A DNA stretch of 64,000 nt. Source: Paracandidimonas soli (GTDB taxonomy: Bacteria; Pseudomonadota; Gammaproteobacteria; Burkholderiales; Burkholderiaceae_B). The position numbers and the translations under genes were made by a program. Positions 47,607 to 56,474 of this stretch are shown one piece after another. The stretch is from positions 248,001-312,000 of the forward strand of contig NZ_SMBX01000004.1 in the NCBI RefSeq assembly GCF_004342005.1, read 5' to 3'. Position 1 is the first letter of the stretch. Each line of letters starts with the position of its first letter. The notes below the pieces were generated by a model. The model did not search any database and was not told the DNA's origin. It worked only from the letters and a program-made list of their open reading frames with translations.

Positions 47607-47882
47607 ATGGCTTTTATCAAACGTGGCAAGGATAACAAGCGCAAGTTCGCGCAACAGAACCCCCTGTTCAAGCGCCGCAAGTTCTGCCGCTTCACGGCGG
47701 CCAACGTCGAAGAAATCGACTACAAGGATCTGGACACGCTGCGCGATTTCATCCAGGAAAACGGCAAGATCATCCCCGCACGCCTGACCGGCACCAAGGC
47801 GCACTACCAGCGCCAGCTGGACACCGCCGTCAAGCGCGCGCGCTTCCTGGCCCTGCTGCCCTACACCGACAACCACAAATAA
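47607..47882 (+). CDS. rpsR: 30S ribosomal protein S18
   Basis: A 91-residue S18 with the conserved [29 protein letters not shown] region and the basic [28 protein letters not shown] motif. The Cys-bearing KFCRF is typical. It forms a heterodimer with S6 in the 30S platform. The ATG at 47607 follows a GAAAGAGG site. Precedes rplI by 15 bp. Confidence 0.97.
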   Translation: MAFIKRGKDNKRKFAQQNPLFKRRKFCRFTAANVEEIDYKDLDTLRDFIQENGKIIPARLTGTKAHYQRQLDTAVKRARFLALLPYTDNHK

Positions 47883-47897
47883 TCGGAGCCCATTGTT

Positions 47898-48353
47898 ATG
47901 CAAGTCATTCTGCTTGAAAAAGTCTCCAACCTGGGCAACCTGGGCGAGGTGGTTCGTGTCCGTGATGGCTACGCCCGCAACTTCCTGATTCCCCAGAAGA
48001 TCGCCCGTCGCGCAACCGACGCCGCCCTGAAGGAATTCGAAGCGCGCCGCGCCGAGCTGGAAAAGGCGCAAGCCGAGAAGCTGGCCGCAGCCCAGTCCGT
48101 CGGCGAGAAGCTGGCAGGCCAGACCGTCACCATCCTGCAGAAGGCCGGTGTCGACGGCCGCCTGTTCGGCTCCGTCACAACCCAGGACATCGCCGCCGCG
48201 CTGGCCACCCAGGGCTTCGAAGGCATCGCCAAGTCGCAGGTTCGACTGAGCGACGGCGCCATCAAGGCTGTCGGCGAGTTCCCTGCGCAGGTCGTCCTGC
48301 ACGCGGACGTCGTTTCCGACATCACCATCGTGGTGCAGGGCGAGATCGCCTAA
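47898..48353 (+). CDS. rplI: 50S ribosomal protein L9
   Basis: A 151-residue L9: N-terminal domain [39 protein letters not shown], a long connecting helix and a C-terminal domain ([19 protein letters not shown]). It lies at the end of the S6/S18 operon and is followed by a strong terminator. Confidence 0.97.
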   Translation: MQVILLEKVSNLGNLGEVVRVRDGYARNFLIPQKIARRATDAALKEFEARRAELEKAQAEKLAAAQSVGEKLAGQTVTILQKAGVDGRLFGSVTTQDIAAALATQGFEGIAKSQVRLSDGAIKAVGEFPAQVVLHADVVSDITIVVQGEIA

Positions 48354-48438
48354 GCAGGCACGAAGCGTTTTTTTGCCGTAGTATTTATCAATTTCGGCAA
48401 TTTGGCGCATACAGCTACGGCAGGCTTGCCGCAGCTTC

Positions 48439-48465
48439 AAAAAGCCGGCGCAAGCCGGCTTTTTT
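48439..48465 (+). terminator. Terminator of rpsF-rplI operon
   Basis: AAAAAGCCGGC (48439-48449), GCAA loop, and GCCGGCTTTTT followed by T (48454-48465). It precedes the dnaB start by about 30 bp. Confidence 0.88.
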
Positions 48466-48496
48466 ATTCGAGATCATTCAGAGTCAGGGGGCGGTT

Positions 48497-49876
48497 TTGC
48501 AAGAGCTGAAGACAGGTACCGATCCGCAACTGGATTACCTTCGCGTGCCGCCGCATTCGGTAGAGGCCGAGCAGTCCGTGCTGGGCGGTCTGCTGCTGGA
48601 CAACGCAGCCTGGGACAGGGTCAGCGACATCCTCGGGGAGGAAGACTTCTACCGGTTCGACCACCGCATCATCTGGCAGCACATCGCGCGCCTGATCGGT
48701 CTGTCGCGCCCGGCCGACGTTGTGACGGTGAACGAATCCCTGGTCAGCTCCGGAAAGGCGGATGACGTCGGCGGCCTTGCCTATCTGAATGCGCTTGCGC
48801 ACAACACGCCGTCGGCCGCCAATATCCGCCGCTATGCGGAAATCGTGCGTGAGCGCTCCACGCTGCGCAAGCTGGTTTCCATCGCCGACGAAATCTCCGC
48901 GGGCGCGTTCAATCCGCAAGGCAAGGAAGCGCGGCAGTTGCTGGACGAGGCGGAGTCCAAGGTGTTCCAGATCGCGCAGGAAGGCGCCAAGGGCAATGGC
49001 GGCTTCCAGGATATCCAGCCGCTGCTGGCCCAGGTGGTGGAGCGCATCGACGAGCTGTATCACCGCGAGGGCGATTCCGATATCACCGGCGTGCCGACGG
49101 GATTTTCCGACCTGGACCGCATGACTTCGGGCCTGCAGGCCGGAGACCTTGTGATCGTGGCGGGGCGCCCCTCCATGGGCAAGACCTCGTTCTCCATGAA
49201 TATAGGCGAGCATGTCGCCATCGAGCAGGGCCTGCCGGTCGCCGTATTCTCCATGGAAATGGGCGCCGTGCAACTGGCCATGCGCATGGTGGGTTCGGTC
49301 GGCATGCTGGACCAGCACCGCATGCGTACCGGCAAGCTGACGGCGGACGACTGGCCCAAGCTCACCCATGCGGTCCAGCAGGTGCAGGAAGCGCAGATCT
49401 ACATCGACGAGACGCCGGCGCTCAGCCCCATGGAAGTCCGCGCGCGCGCGCGCCGCCTGGCGCGGCAATGCGGGCAGCTCGGGCTGATCATCATCGACTA
49501 CCTGCAGCTGATGTCCGGAAGCGGCGGTGGCAACGAGAACCGCGCAACGGAAATCTCGGAAATCAGCCGTTCGCTGAAGGGTTTGGCGAAGGAACTCAAT
49601 TGCCCGCTGATCGCCCTGTCGCAGCTGAACCGGAGCCTGGAGCAGCGCCCCAACAAGCGGCCCGTGATGAGCGACCTGCGCGAATCCGGGGCCATCGAAC
49701 AGGACGCCGACCTGATCCTGTTCATCTACCGCGACGAAGTCTACAACCCCGACTCCCCGGACAAGGGAACGGCGGAAATCATCATCGGCAAGCAGCGTAA
49801 CGGCCCGATCGGCACTGTGCGACTGACGTTCCAAGGGGCGAGCACGCGCTTCCTGAACTTTACGTCGGGGATGTAG
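48497..49876 (+). CDS. dnaB: Replicative DNA helicase DnaB
   Basis: Hexameric 5'-3' helicase of the replisome, 459 residues. N-terminal domain (PHSVEAEQSVLGGLLLDNAAWD) then RecA-like C-terminal domain with Walker A AGRPSMGKTSF and IIIDYLQLM. The arginine-finger region and SRSLKGLAKELNCPLIALSQLNRSLEQRPNKRP are intact; no intein is inserted. Translation starts at TTG 48497 after AGGGGGCGG. It forms the right border of the ribosomal cluster; accessory sequence begins after its stop. Confidence 0.95.
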   Translation: MQELKTGTDPQLDYLRVPPHSVEAEQSVLGGLLLDNAAWDRVSDILGEEDFYRFDHRIIWQHIARLIGLSRPADVVTVNESLVSSGKADDVGGLAYLNALAHNTPSAANIRRYAEIVRERSTLRKLVSIADEISAGAFNPQGKEARQLLDEAESKVFQIAQEGAKGNGGFQDIQPLLAQVVERIDELYHREGDSDITGVPTGFSDLDRMTSGLQAGDLVIVAGRPSMGKTSFSMNIGEHVAIEQGLPVAVFSMEMGAVQLAMRMVGSVGMLDQHRMRTGKLTADDWPKLTHAVQQVQEAQIYIDETPALSPMEVRARARRLARQCGQLGLIIIDYLQLMSGSGGGNENRATEISEISRSLKGLAKELNCPLIALSQLNRSLEQRPNKRPVMSDLRESGAIEQDADLILFIYRDEVYNPDSPDKGTAEIIIGKQRNGPIGTVRLTFQGASTRFLNFTSGM

Positions 49877-49890
49877 CGCCAAATCGGCGC

Positions 49891-50037
49891 TCAGGCAGGA
49901 ATAAGCGTCAGATGCCCGACGGGCGCATGCGTGGCGTGAACCCGGATTTCAATGTCGTAGCCCAGCCGGTTCAGGCAGTCCATCAGCTTGCGCTCGGAAA
50001 AGTTGGAAAACCCGCCGCGCAGCAGCGCGGGCCGTGA
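49891..50037 (-). pseudogene. Remnant of a XRE (HTH_37-type) antitoxin, C-terminal part only
   Basis: In the minus frame ending at the TGA 49891-49893, about 48 codons read ...PALLRGGFSNFSERKLMDCLNRLGYDIEIRV..., the C-terminal segment typical of HigA2/HTH_37-type XRE antitoxins. The frame is cut upstream by an in-frame stop near 50067, and no helix-turn-helix, start codon or toxin gene is present. It looks like the debris of a toxin-antitoxin pair at the edge of the accessory block. Confidence 0.6.
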
Positions 50038-50183
50038 TCGACGATGGGTGCATGCACAGTGAATAATTTATGGGACATGCGGCAATCGCTTCCATGATGT
50101 AGTGGAATGGGGAATGCAATGACTCTACAGAAATATGGCTGCGCGCATCAGATCGGAAACTACGCATGGATGATCACGCCGCG

Positions 50184-51671
50184 TCAGAAATTGCGCCGCA
50201 GCATCAGGCTGATTTCGGTCTGTTGAAAGTCGTAGGCCCAGTCGATATTGCTGCGGTTGATGTTGCGCCGCAGGCGCAGTTCCGGCGTCATGCCGGCGAT
50301 CTTCAGGCCTTCCATGCCCGCCGTCAGGATATAGACCTGCTGCCGATCCAGCCGCCGTTCCCCGAGAAAGCCGTCGTGGGCGTCGCTGCGCGTGATGCGG
50401 AACACGCCCATGGCATTCACATAAAGTCCGGCCTTGCCGGGGAAGGCATGATAGACGCCGGCGCGGAAGGAAACGTCCTTGCTGCTGGCCTGGGATACAG
50501 CGTATTTCTTGCGGTACAGGTCCACGCCGCCATAGATGGAGGTATTGGCCCGCGGCATGTAGTTGGCCGACAGACCCCACTGATACTGCGTGAAATCGCC
50601 GCTGGTGCGCTGGCCCCAGTCGGTATGGTGATGGCGCTTGGCGTCCAGCACGCTGCCTATCTGCCACTTGCTACCGATGGCGCGGCGCCATTCCAGTTGC
50701 ATTCCCTTGGCCAGGAAGTGGGAGTGGCTGTCGCGGGTGTAATGCTCGATGTACGGCATCACGCTGATGTTGTTGCGGGCGTCGAGGTAGTTGTAGCCCA
50801 GGTACAGGATGGCGGTGTTGTTGCTGTAGTTGCGGATTGGTGTGTTTGGGGCCTCGTTTTTGCGCCGGTACAGGCTGCCGTAGGCGACCGGGCGCATCAG
50901 CAGGTTGTGGTTGCCCTTCACGTTGAAGCGACGCTGCATGGACAATTCGTAGTTGATGAGGTTGGAGCTGATGGGGTCGTCCAGTTTGCGGTTGTAGCAG
51001 ATGGGAAAAAAATCGAGGCAGAAAAGCTGGCTGCCGCCAGCCGCCTGGTTGATATTGCTGTTGTAGCCCACGCCGAACGCCAGGCTGCCATGCCAGCGGC
51101 TGCGCATATCCAGCGCCTGCAGGTATTGCTGCGACATGGCGCGTGCCTGCTGGGGCATGTCTTTGCGGGCCATGGCCTGCGAAAATCCATCGCGCGCGGC
51201 GCGATCCTGATTGTCCTCGAATTGCAGGCGCGCCAGTTCCAGATAGATGCGTCCGTCCTGTAGTGCGGCTTCGTGGGCGGACTGCATGTGTTGCAGTGCC
51301 AGTGGATAGTCGCCGCGATGTCGAGCCAGCAGACCTTCCGCCATGGCGATCAGAGCAGGGCGGTGATCGCGCATCAGGCGGTAGCGACTGATGAATTCTT
51401 CCAGCCTGTCCCATTGTCCGGTGTCGATGGCGATTTGGATGGCGGGCTCCAGTTGATCCGGCTGCGTATGGACCTCGAGCACCTTGCCTTGGTGCACCAG
51501 AAAGCCGGGCGGAGCGATCAGCTCGCCTTCGGGCGTGGCGGTCCGGCGCTCGGCGGCGCGGCGCGATTGCTCCAGCAGGAAACGGGTGTCATCGTCATCG
51601 GCGTGCGCATTGAAGACAACGGCAAGGCCGGCCAGAAGCACGGCCAGCCTGTTGACGAAATGACGAGGCAT
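50184..51671 (-). CDS. Surface lipoprotein assembly modifier (Slam)-like outer-membrane protein
   Basis: Predicted outer-membrane translocator of 495 residues. Signal peptide (MPRHFVNRLAVLLAGLAVVFNAHA), a periplasmic helical repeat domain (residues ~60-190, TPR-like: ALIAMAEGLLARHRGDYPLALQHMQSAHEAALQDGRIYLELARLQFEDNQ) and a DUF560 beta-barrel ending in LMLRRNF. Slam proteins export TbpB-like lipoproteins or hemophilin-type secreted proteins across the outer membrane. The ATG at 51669-51671 follows AGGA. It lies downstream of the gene for a likely cargo, with 176 bp between them. Confidence 0.8.
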   Translation of the reverse strand: MPRHFVNRLAVLLAGLAVVFNAHADDDDTRFLLEQSRRAAERRTATPEGELIAPPGFLVHQGKVLEVHTQPDQLEPAIQIAIDTGQWDRLEEFISRYRLMRDHRPALIAMAEGLLARHRGDYPLALQHMQSAHEAALQDGRIYLELARLQFEDNQDRAARDGFSQAMARKDMPQQARAMSQQYLQALDMRSRWHGSLAFGVGYNSNINQAAGGSQLFCLDFFPICYNRKLDDPISSNLINYELSMQRRFNVKGNHNLLMRPVAYGSLYRRKNEAPNTPIRNYSNNTAILYLGYNYLDARNNISVMPYIEHYTRDSHSHFLAKGMQLEWRRAIGSKWQIGSVLDAKRHHHTDWGQRTSGDFTQYQWGLSANYMPRANTSIYGGVDLYRKKYAVSQASSKDVSFRAGVYHAFPGKAGLYVNAMGVFRITRSDAHDGFLGERRLDRQQVYILTAGMEGLKIAGMTPELRLRRNINRSNIDWAYDFQQTEISLMLRRNF

Positions 51672-51805
51672 GGTAAATCCTAGGGGCGGTGGCAATGAAA
51701 CCTACTAAAATATGAAGACAGACGAGTCAGCCTATGGCACGAAGCGTCTGTGAAGCCGTGCCGGGATGCATGCTCATACACATGCCCGGCACGGCAGAGG
51801 TCAAT

Positions 51806-51842
51806 ACCCTTTCGCTGGCGGCAACCAGTGAAAGGGTTTTTT
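51806..51842. other. Intercistronic hairpin between the cargo and Slam genes
   Basis: ACCCTTTCGCTGG (51806-51818) pairs with CCAGTGAAAGGGT (51825-51837), with one G-U pair, around CGGCAA. It starts about 6 bp after the stop of the minus-strand cargo gene. The T run flanks only the plus-strand side, so it is not an ordinary terminator for this operon; it may stabilise the cargo mRNA 3' end or lower read-through into slam. Confidence 0.6.
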
Positions 51843-51847
51843 AGACC

Positions 51848-52783
51848 TTAGGGCAGCGGGTTGATGCTGCCGCCCGTCTGATGGCCACCGAAGGCGATAT
51901 CATCCGCGGCGCCGCTGCCTCCCGTATAGATGCCGGCCAATGCCGTCGCGCCGTTGTAGAAGCGGCCTTGTGTGTTCGCGCCAGTGAAGGTGCCGTTACT
52001 ATCAATGGCGGCGCTGAGGCCGACGGAGTTGCCGCTGTTTGCAATCGTGCCAGAGATCGCATTGGCCTGGCCTGCATTGGCATAGTTGGCGGTCAGCGTG
52101 CCGCTGTAGAGGTCGGGTGCGGACGGCAGGTTGCCGCTGCTGTTTCCGACGTTTTGGATACCTGTGACGGAATAGGTCACGGATACCAGTTGCGGGGTGC
52201 TGATCACAGCATTGTCACCCGCGTACCAAACCGTGCGGCTGGCGCTGCCCATGTTCAGGTCGGTGCTGGGGGTGGGGAACCCCGTGGGTGAACTTTGCTC
52301 GGACCATTCGCCAAAATAAACACCCTGTTCAGCAGGCAGTGCGACTCCCGCGGCATTCTTGACCTGGCCAATGACCAGGCCGCCGAAAACGGGCATGGGC
52401 GCCCCTGGCTGCCTCACCTGGCGCAGGCTGTAGACATTGGCATCGGTGCCGCTGGGCGTATACGCCCAAACCTGGGCAATGATTTGCCCGTCCCCGGGGT
52501 GTCGGGCCCAGCGGTTTCCGTTGGCATCGACGAGGAAGGGATTGGTAGCCTGCTGGATGGGCGCGCCCAGAATGTCCACCGTGGCTGACATTGCGCCGCC
52601 CGGACGCTGCATGCTGATGCCCGCATTGCCCGTGTTGGTCGGATCCAGCGGAGAGAGCGTGGATGCGCCGGGGGCGACGTTGCCAGGAACTGACGATCCT
52701 CCTTGAACATTGGGGCCGGCGGCGAAGGCTGTGGAAGAGGCTGCAAGCGCCATGATGGCGATAGCGATCGAGGTTTGCTTCAT
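51848..52783 (-). CDS. Secreted hemophilin/TbpB-barrel-like protein, probable Slam cargo
   Basis: A 311-residue exported protein: Sec signal peptide (MKQTSIAIAIMALAASSTAFA) without a lipobox cysteine, an N-terminal variable domain, and a Gly/Ala/Ser-rich C-terminus with the TbpB-type eight-stranded barrel pattern (ANYANAGQANAISGTIAN ... GRFYNGATALAGIYTGGSGAADDIAFGGHQ). In the hemophilin family a C-terminal barrel is recognised by Slam. The position between a TonB-dependent receptor and slam supports a secreted ligand-binding protein that delivers to the receptor. Heme as ligand is a guess. The ATG at 52783 is followed directly by the signal peptide; stop TAA at 51848-51850. Confidence 0.68.
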   Translation of the reverse strand: MKQTSIAIAIMALAASSTAFAAGPNVQGGSSVPGNVAPGASTLSPLDPTNTGNAGISMQRPGGAMSATVDILGAPIQQATNPFLVDANGNRWARHPGDGQIIAQVWAYTPSGTDANVYSLRQVRQPGAPMPVFGGLVIGQVKNAAGVALPAEQGVYFGEWSEQSSPTGFPTPSTDLNMGSASRTVWYAGDNAVISTPQLVSVTYSVTGIQNVGNSSGNLPSAPDLYSGTLTANYANAGQANAISGTIANSGNSVGLSAAIDSNGTFTGANTQGRFYNGATALAGIYTGGSGAADDIAFGGHQTGGSINPLP

Positions 52784-52847
52784 TTCTGTTCTCCAGAAAA
52801 GTTGAACAACGAAACGCTGGTTTTTTTATGAAAAGCCAGCAAACAAC

Positions 52848-55800
52848 CTAGAATCTGATGCCGACATCGGCCATGATGGTGCGGCCGGGGCCGGGCAATG
52901 GCGACTTGGAAAGCGGGTCGAGGTAGTAGCGATCCGTCAGGTTCTCCACGGTGACGCGCATGCTGACGTTGCGGTTGAATCGATATTCGGCATAGAGATC
53001 GATCAGCTTGACCGGGTCCCAGTAATAGGGGCGTATGGTGCCGTCATAGGCTTCCAGAACGCCGCCTTGCAGCAGGCGATCCAGCTTCTTGTTTTCCGCG
53101 CCGCTGTGATAGCGCAGCCGGGTGCCGATGTCCAGCGCGTTGTTCAACAGCCTTACGCCAAGATCCACGTTGATGGAATATTTTGGCTGCAGGCTGACAA
53201 AGGACAGATTGCGCGGAAAGCCGCCGTCCATGCATTCAGGCATCCGGTTGTAGTATGGGCTGAGCGTGACGGCATAATCCTTGTCGCAGGTTTCCTGCTT
53301 GAGCCGGTAAGTCACGTCCAGGCCGGCATGGAAACGGCCCGTGTCGAGGCGGCTCTGGAACTCAATGCCGCTCATGACTTTGCGATCGAACTGGATCGCC
53401 CTGGCCTGCACGTTTCTGTCGATGAAGTTTCGTATGGTGTTGTGGTAGTAGCTGACCTTGACGTCGGCCACTTGCAAGGGCTCGAACAGATGGCTGAGGT
53501 CCTGGACGTAGCCTATTTCCCATGCCTGGTTGCGCTCGGGGCGGATGCCGCTGGCGCTGCCCTCGCTCAGCCCGCGGTCGCCGCTGGCGGTCTCGTACAG
53601 GCTGGGAAAGCGGACCATGCTGGCATAGCGGCTGTAGACCCTGGCGTGGTCCGTCAACTGGTACGATGCGACGAGTTGCGATGACCATGCGTGATGGCGC
53701 CGTTTGACGGGACGCTGCCATACGTCTGCGGCGGGTTCTTTAACGAAATTCGCCTCTGGGTTGAGGCCCGAGGTAGGAATATATTTTTCGTATCCGTCAA
53801 CGGTTTCACTTAAGTCGTATGTGCCGTTGTAGAAGGGGTTTTGCGTCCTGTCTGCCTTGGAGGAGTCGATCAGGGGTACGTGAGTATGTTGGATTACATA
53901 CTGAGGTGCACTTGGGTCAAATTGGTATTGTCTAGGCTGGCTCCAGGACCCAATAGAGCTCTCGATATTATTTTCCTTGGCATAGTCAATCCACGCGTTC
54001 CTATCGTTTTGATAAAGCGCCAGCTCTTCCTCTGTGGCGATACGATAGGTACTCAATCGCTGATACGCCGCGTTTCCCTGCGATTTCCAATGCGGGTGCT
54101 GGTTGCGGCGCTTTTCATCCAGTTCATCATCGAACCCCCAATAGGACCCGTATCTCACTCCGGCGCTGAGCTGCAGGCGGTCCGTGGCCTGCCAGTCCAG
54201 ATTGACACCAAGGCCATATTCCTGTCTGCGTCCGGAGACCGGCCCCAGGAAACGGTTGAAGCCGGCCGAATCCGTGACATGCGTTTCCACAGGGATGTGG
54301 TCGCGCTGACGTTCGTACTGGAAGTCGCCTGCCGCAGTCAGGGCCAGGTTGTCGCTGAGCTGAAAGCGGTTGCTCAGATCGAACCCGGTGCGGGTGGACT
54401 TCGTTTGCTGCAGCGTGCCGATGAATATCTTGCCTTCTACATTGGGATCCTTGGCAGGGGGGGAGTCGCACATCATGTTGTAGTAGTAGCAAAGGAAACT
54501 CCACTGATCGTATGCCCGGTCGATATCATTGCCATTCACCTGATAAGTTACGTCTCCGTTCTGGTAGCGGTCACTGCGGCTTTCGGTGCGCCATACGGAA
54601 GCCTCAAGATCGATCAACTGCGAATGCTCCGGCTTCCATTGCCAGGCCAGGCGATAGGTGTCCTGATCGACAAGCGTATTGGGGAAGGGGTAGCTCAGCC
54701 TTGACCTTTGATCCACGACACCCTGCTCCTGTCCGGTCTCCACGCCCCACAAGGTCCAGTCCGCCATGTTCGGCGGCAGTTCCGCGAAATCGAGCTTGCT
54801 GCGGCTGAAGCTCAGGTTGATTGTGTGGTTGTTGGGCAAATACCAGTTGTTCTTGAGCAGCACGCTTTCCATGCGCGAGCTGGTATATGGCACTTCCATG
54901 CCCGGCCCGAAAACCTTTGCCACGGCGCCGTACAGATTGGCGATGCTGGTATGGGCGATCTTGTTGTCGCCGGTCAGGTCGTTCGCGCCGCGTTCCATGT
55001 ATTTGTCGGCGCCTTTCGTCCCGGCAAAATAATTGCCGCGGCTGTTGTAGCTGTAGGCAGCCAGCACGTCGAAAAACTCGTGCTTGTAGCCTGCCGCGAT
55101 GAAGGCCTTGCGGTCGTCGAAATTGAAGCGTTCGACTTCGCTGCGCTCGCGTAGCCGTGCCATGGGTTCGTTGAAACTGAGCCCTGGGTTTTGGTAAAGG
55201 ATGGATGTCTGGGCGCCAGGGATGTCCCGGTAATCCATGCCGACCAGACTGTGCGGGTCGGTCATGTTGGACTTGACCGAATTGCTGGCGGTGCCCAGCT
55301 TCAGTTCAATGCCCCAATTTTTGTCGCCCTGGATGATGTCGCCGGCATTGATGGTCTCGATATTGACCGAGCCGCCGATGCCGTTTTTCAGGCCGCGCGT
55401 CATCGACGGGCCTTTTTCCACCATGATGCTGCGAAACAGGTTGGGATCGACATAGTTGCGGTTGTTGATGCCCTGCATAGTCATCCAGACATCGATCGAC
55501 TGCGAAGTACCGTCCACCGTGATGGGGATGCGGCCATTGCCCTGCAGACCGCGGATATTGGGGAACAGAGCGGCCCCATTGCGGTTGTCGCCGTTGTAGA
55601 CCCCGTCCATGCCGGCGAACACGTCGCCGACCGATATGCCACGATAGCGTTCCAGATACTGGCGGTCTACATACAGGTTGGAAATGTCTTTTTCGTATAC
55701 GTTGTCATGTCCGATCTCGTCGTCCGTGCGCCCCCTGACTGTGACTGCCGACAGCGTTGTTGCCGTCGTCGCCGCCCGCGTCAGCGTCACATTTCTGCCG

Positions 55801-56132
55801 TCCAGCCGATACTGCACCGGCGTGCCCTGCAGCAGACGCTGCAGCGCCTGTTCCGGCGTCATGTTTCCCGATACCGCTGGCGCTTGCAGGCCGAACACCG
55901 TCTCGGGCGTGTAGAAGAACTGCAGCGAGGTCTGCCTGCCCAACTGGATCAGCGCGTCGTCCAGCGACTGGGCGGGCAGGGTGATCTGCGTGGCGGCTTC
56001 CTGGGCGCGGACCTCGCCCGGCATGCCGGCGGCCAGCGCGGACAGGACGGCCAGTGCCGTCAGTGAAATATGTAGCGCCGAGCGGCAGGTCTGGTGCCTG
56101 GTGGCGGCGCGGTGTGAAGAACGTTGCGTCAC
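52848..56132 (-). CDS. TonB-dependent outer-membrane receptor with STN signalling domain
   Basis: Large 1094-residue receptor. N-terminal signal peptide (residues ~1-43), then an STN domain (ITLPAQSLDDALIQLGRQTSLQFFYTPETVFGLQAPAVSGNMTPEQALQRLLQGTPVQ) that signals to an inner-membrane anti-sigma factor, then plug (GISVGDVFAGMDGV ... IRGLQGNGRIPITVDGT) and a long 22-strand barrel ending in DVGIRF. The FRAP-NPNL region of heme receptors appears as VRFPSLYE ... IRPERNQAWEIGYV without an obvious heme-binding His, so the ligand is uncertain. Translation starts at GTG 56132 after GAAGGAA. Its gap to the cargo gene is 64 bp. Confidence 0.9.
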   Translation of the reverse strand: MTQRSSHRAATRHQTCRSALHISLTALAVLSALAAGMPGEVRAQEAATQITLPAQSLDDALIQLGRQTSLQFFYTPETVFGLQAPAVSGNMTPEQALQRLLQGTPVQYRLDGRNVTLTRAATTATTLSAVTVRGRTDDEIGHDNVYEKDISNLYVDRQYLERYRGISVGDVFAGMDGVYNGDNRNGAALFPNIRGLQGNGRIPITVDGTSQSIDVWMTMQGINNRNYVDPNLFRSIMVEKGPSMTRGLKNGIGGSVNIETINAGDIIQGDKNWGIELKLGTASNSVKSNMTDPHSLVGMDYRDIPGAQTSILYQNPGLSFNEPMARLRERSEVERFNFDDRKAFIAAGYKHEFFDVLAAYSYNSRGNYFAGTKGADKYMERGANDLTGDNKIAHTSIANLYGAVAKVFGPGMEVPYTSSRMESVLLKNNWYLPNNHTINLSFSRSKLDFAELPPNMADWTLWGVETGQEQGVVDQRSRLSYPFPNTLVDQDTYRLAWQWKPEHSQLIDLEASVWRTESRSDRYQNGDVTYQVNGNDIDRAYDQWSFLCYYYNMMCDSPPAKDPNVEGKIFIGTLQQTKSTRTGFDLSNRFQLSDNLALTAAGDFQYERQRDHIPVETHVTDSAGFNRFLGPVSGRRQEYGLGVNLDWQATDRLQLSAGVRYGSYWGFDDELDEKRRNQHPHWKSQGNAAYQRLSTYRIATEEELALYQNDRNAWIDYAKENNIESSIGSWSQPRQYQFDPSAPQYVIQHTHVPLIDSSKADRTQNPFYNGTYDLSETVDGYEKYIPTSGLNPEANFVKEPAADVWQRPVKRRHHAWSSQLVASYQLTDHARVYSRYASMVRFPSLYETASGDRGLSEGSASGIRPERNQAWEIGYVQDLSHLFEPLQVADVKVSYYHNTIRNFIDRNVQARAIQFDRKVMSGIEFQSRLDTGRFHAGLDVTYRLKQETCDKDYAVTLSPYYNRMPECMDGGFPRNLSFVSLQPKYSINVDLGVRLLNNALDIGTRLRYHSGAENKKLDRLLQGGVLEAYDGTIRPYYWDPVKLIDLYAEYRFNRNVSMRVTVENLTDRYYLDPLSKSPLPGPGRTIMADVGIRF

Positions 56133-56474
56133 GGTACGGGGTTCCTTCGTGTCAGTGTTGATCGATGATTGGCCTGTCCGCCTGAAAACACAGGCCGGGC
56201 TCAGGTCCTCTTTCTTGTCCCTTCATTAGTAATGACGCCTGAGACGCCCTATCTCCTGAATGCATATGAAAAAGAAAATAGTTTTTATTTAGTTTTTTGG
56301 AGAAAAGAGGGCTGGAGAAAGGCAGCGTCAGGCCAAAGCAATCGCAGCACGGCTTGGCGTGAACGGAAATGTGCCTAGGACAAGCCTGTCCCATGAGACA
56401 AAATCGCCTAATTTTCAGAGTTTTTCGTGTCTGGTAGATTGCCTGCTGTTGTCACACAGACAGGAATTGAAAGC
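56133..56474. other. Intergenic region between the receptor and Rpn genes
   Basis: This 342-bp divergent gap is AT-rich between about 56230 and 56340. It must hold the promoter of the TonB receptor, presumably read by the FecI-type sigma factor, but no confident ECF or sigma-70 boxes were found. A hairpin GGCCTGT/ACAGGCC (56171-56196) lies in the receptor leader. Confidence 0.4.

Noticed and set aside
56200-56260. FecI-type promoter (GGAGAT with CGTC) upstream of the TonB receptor on the minus strand
   Set aside because: The spacing between the two elements is about 13 bp, shorter than ECF promoters need, and several CGTC sites occur by chance.
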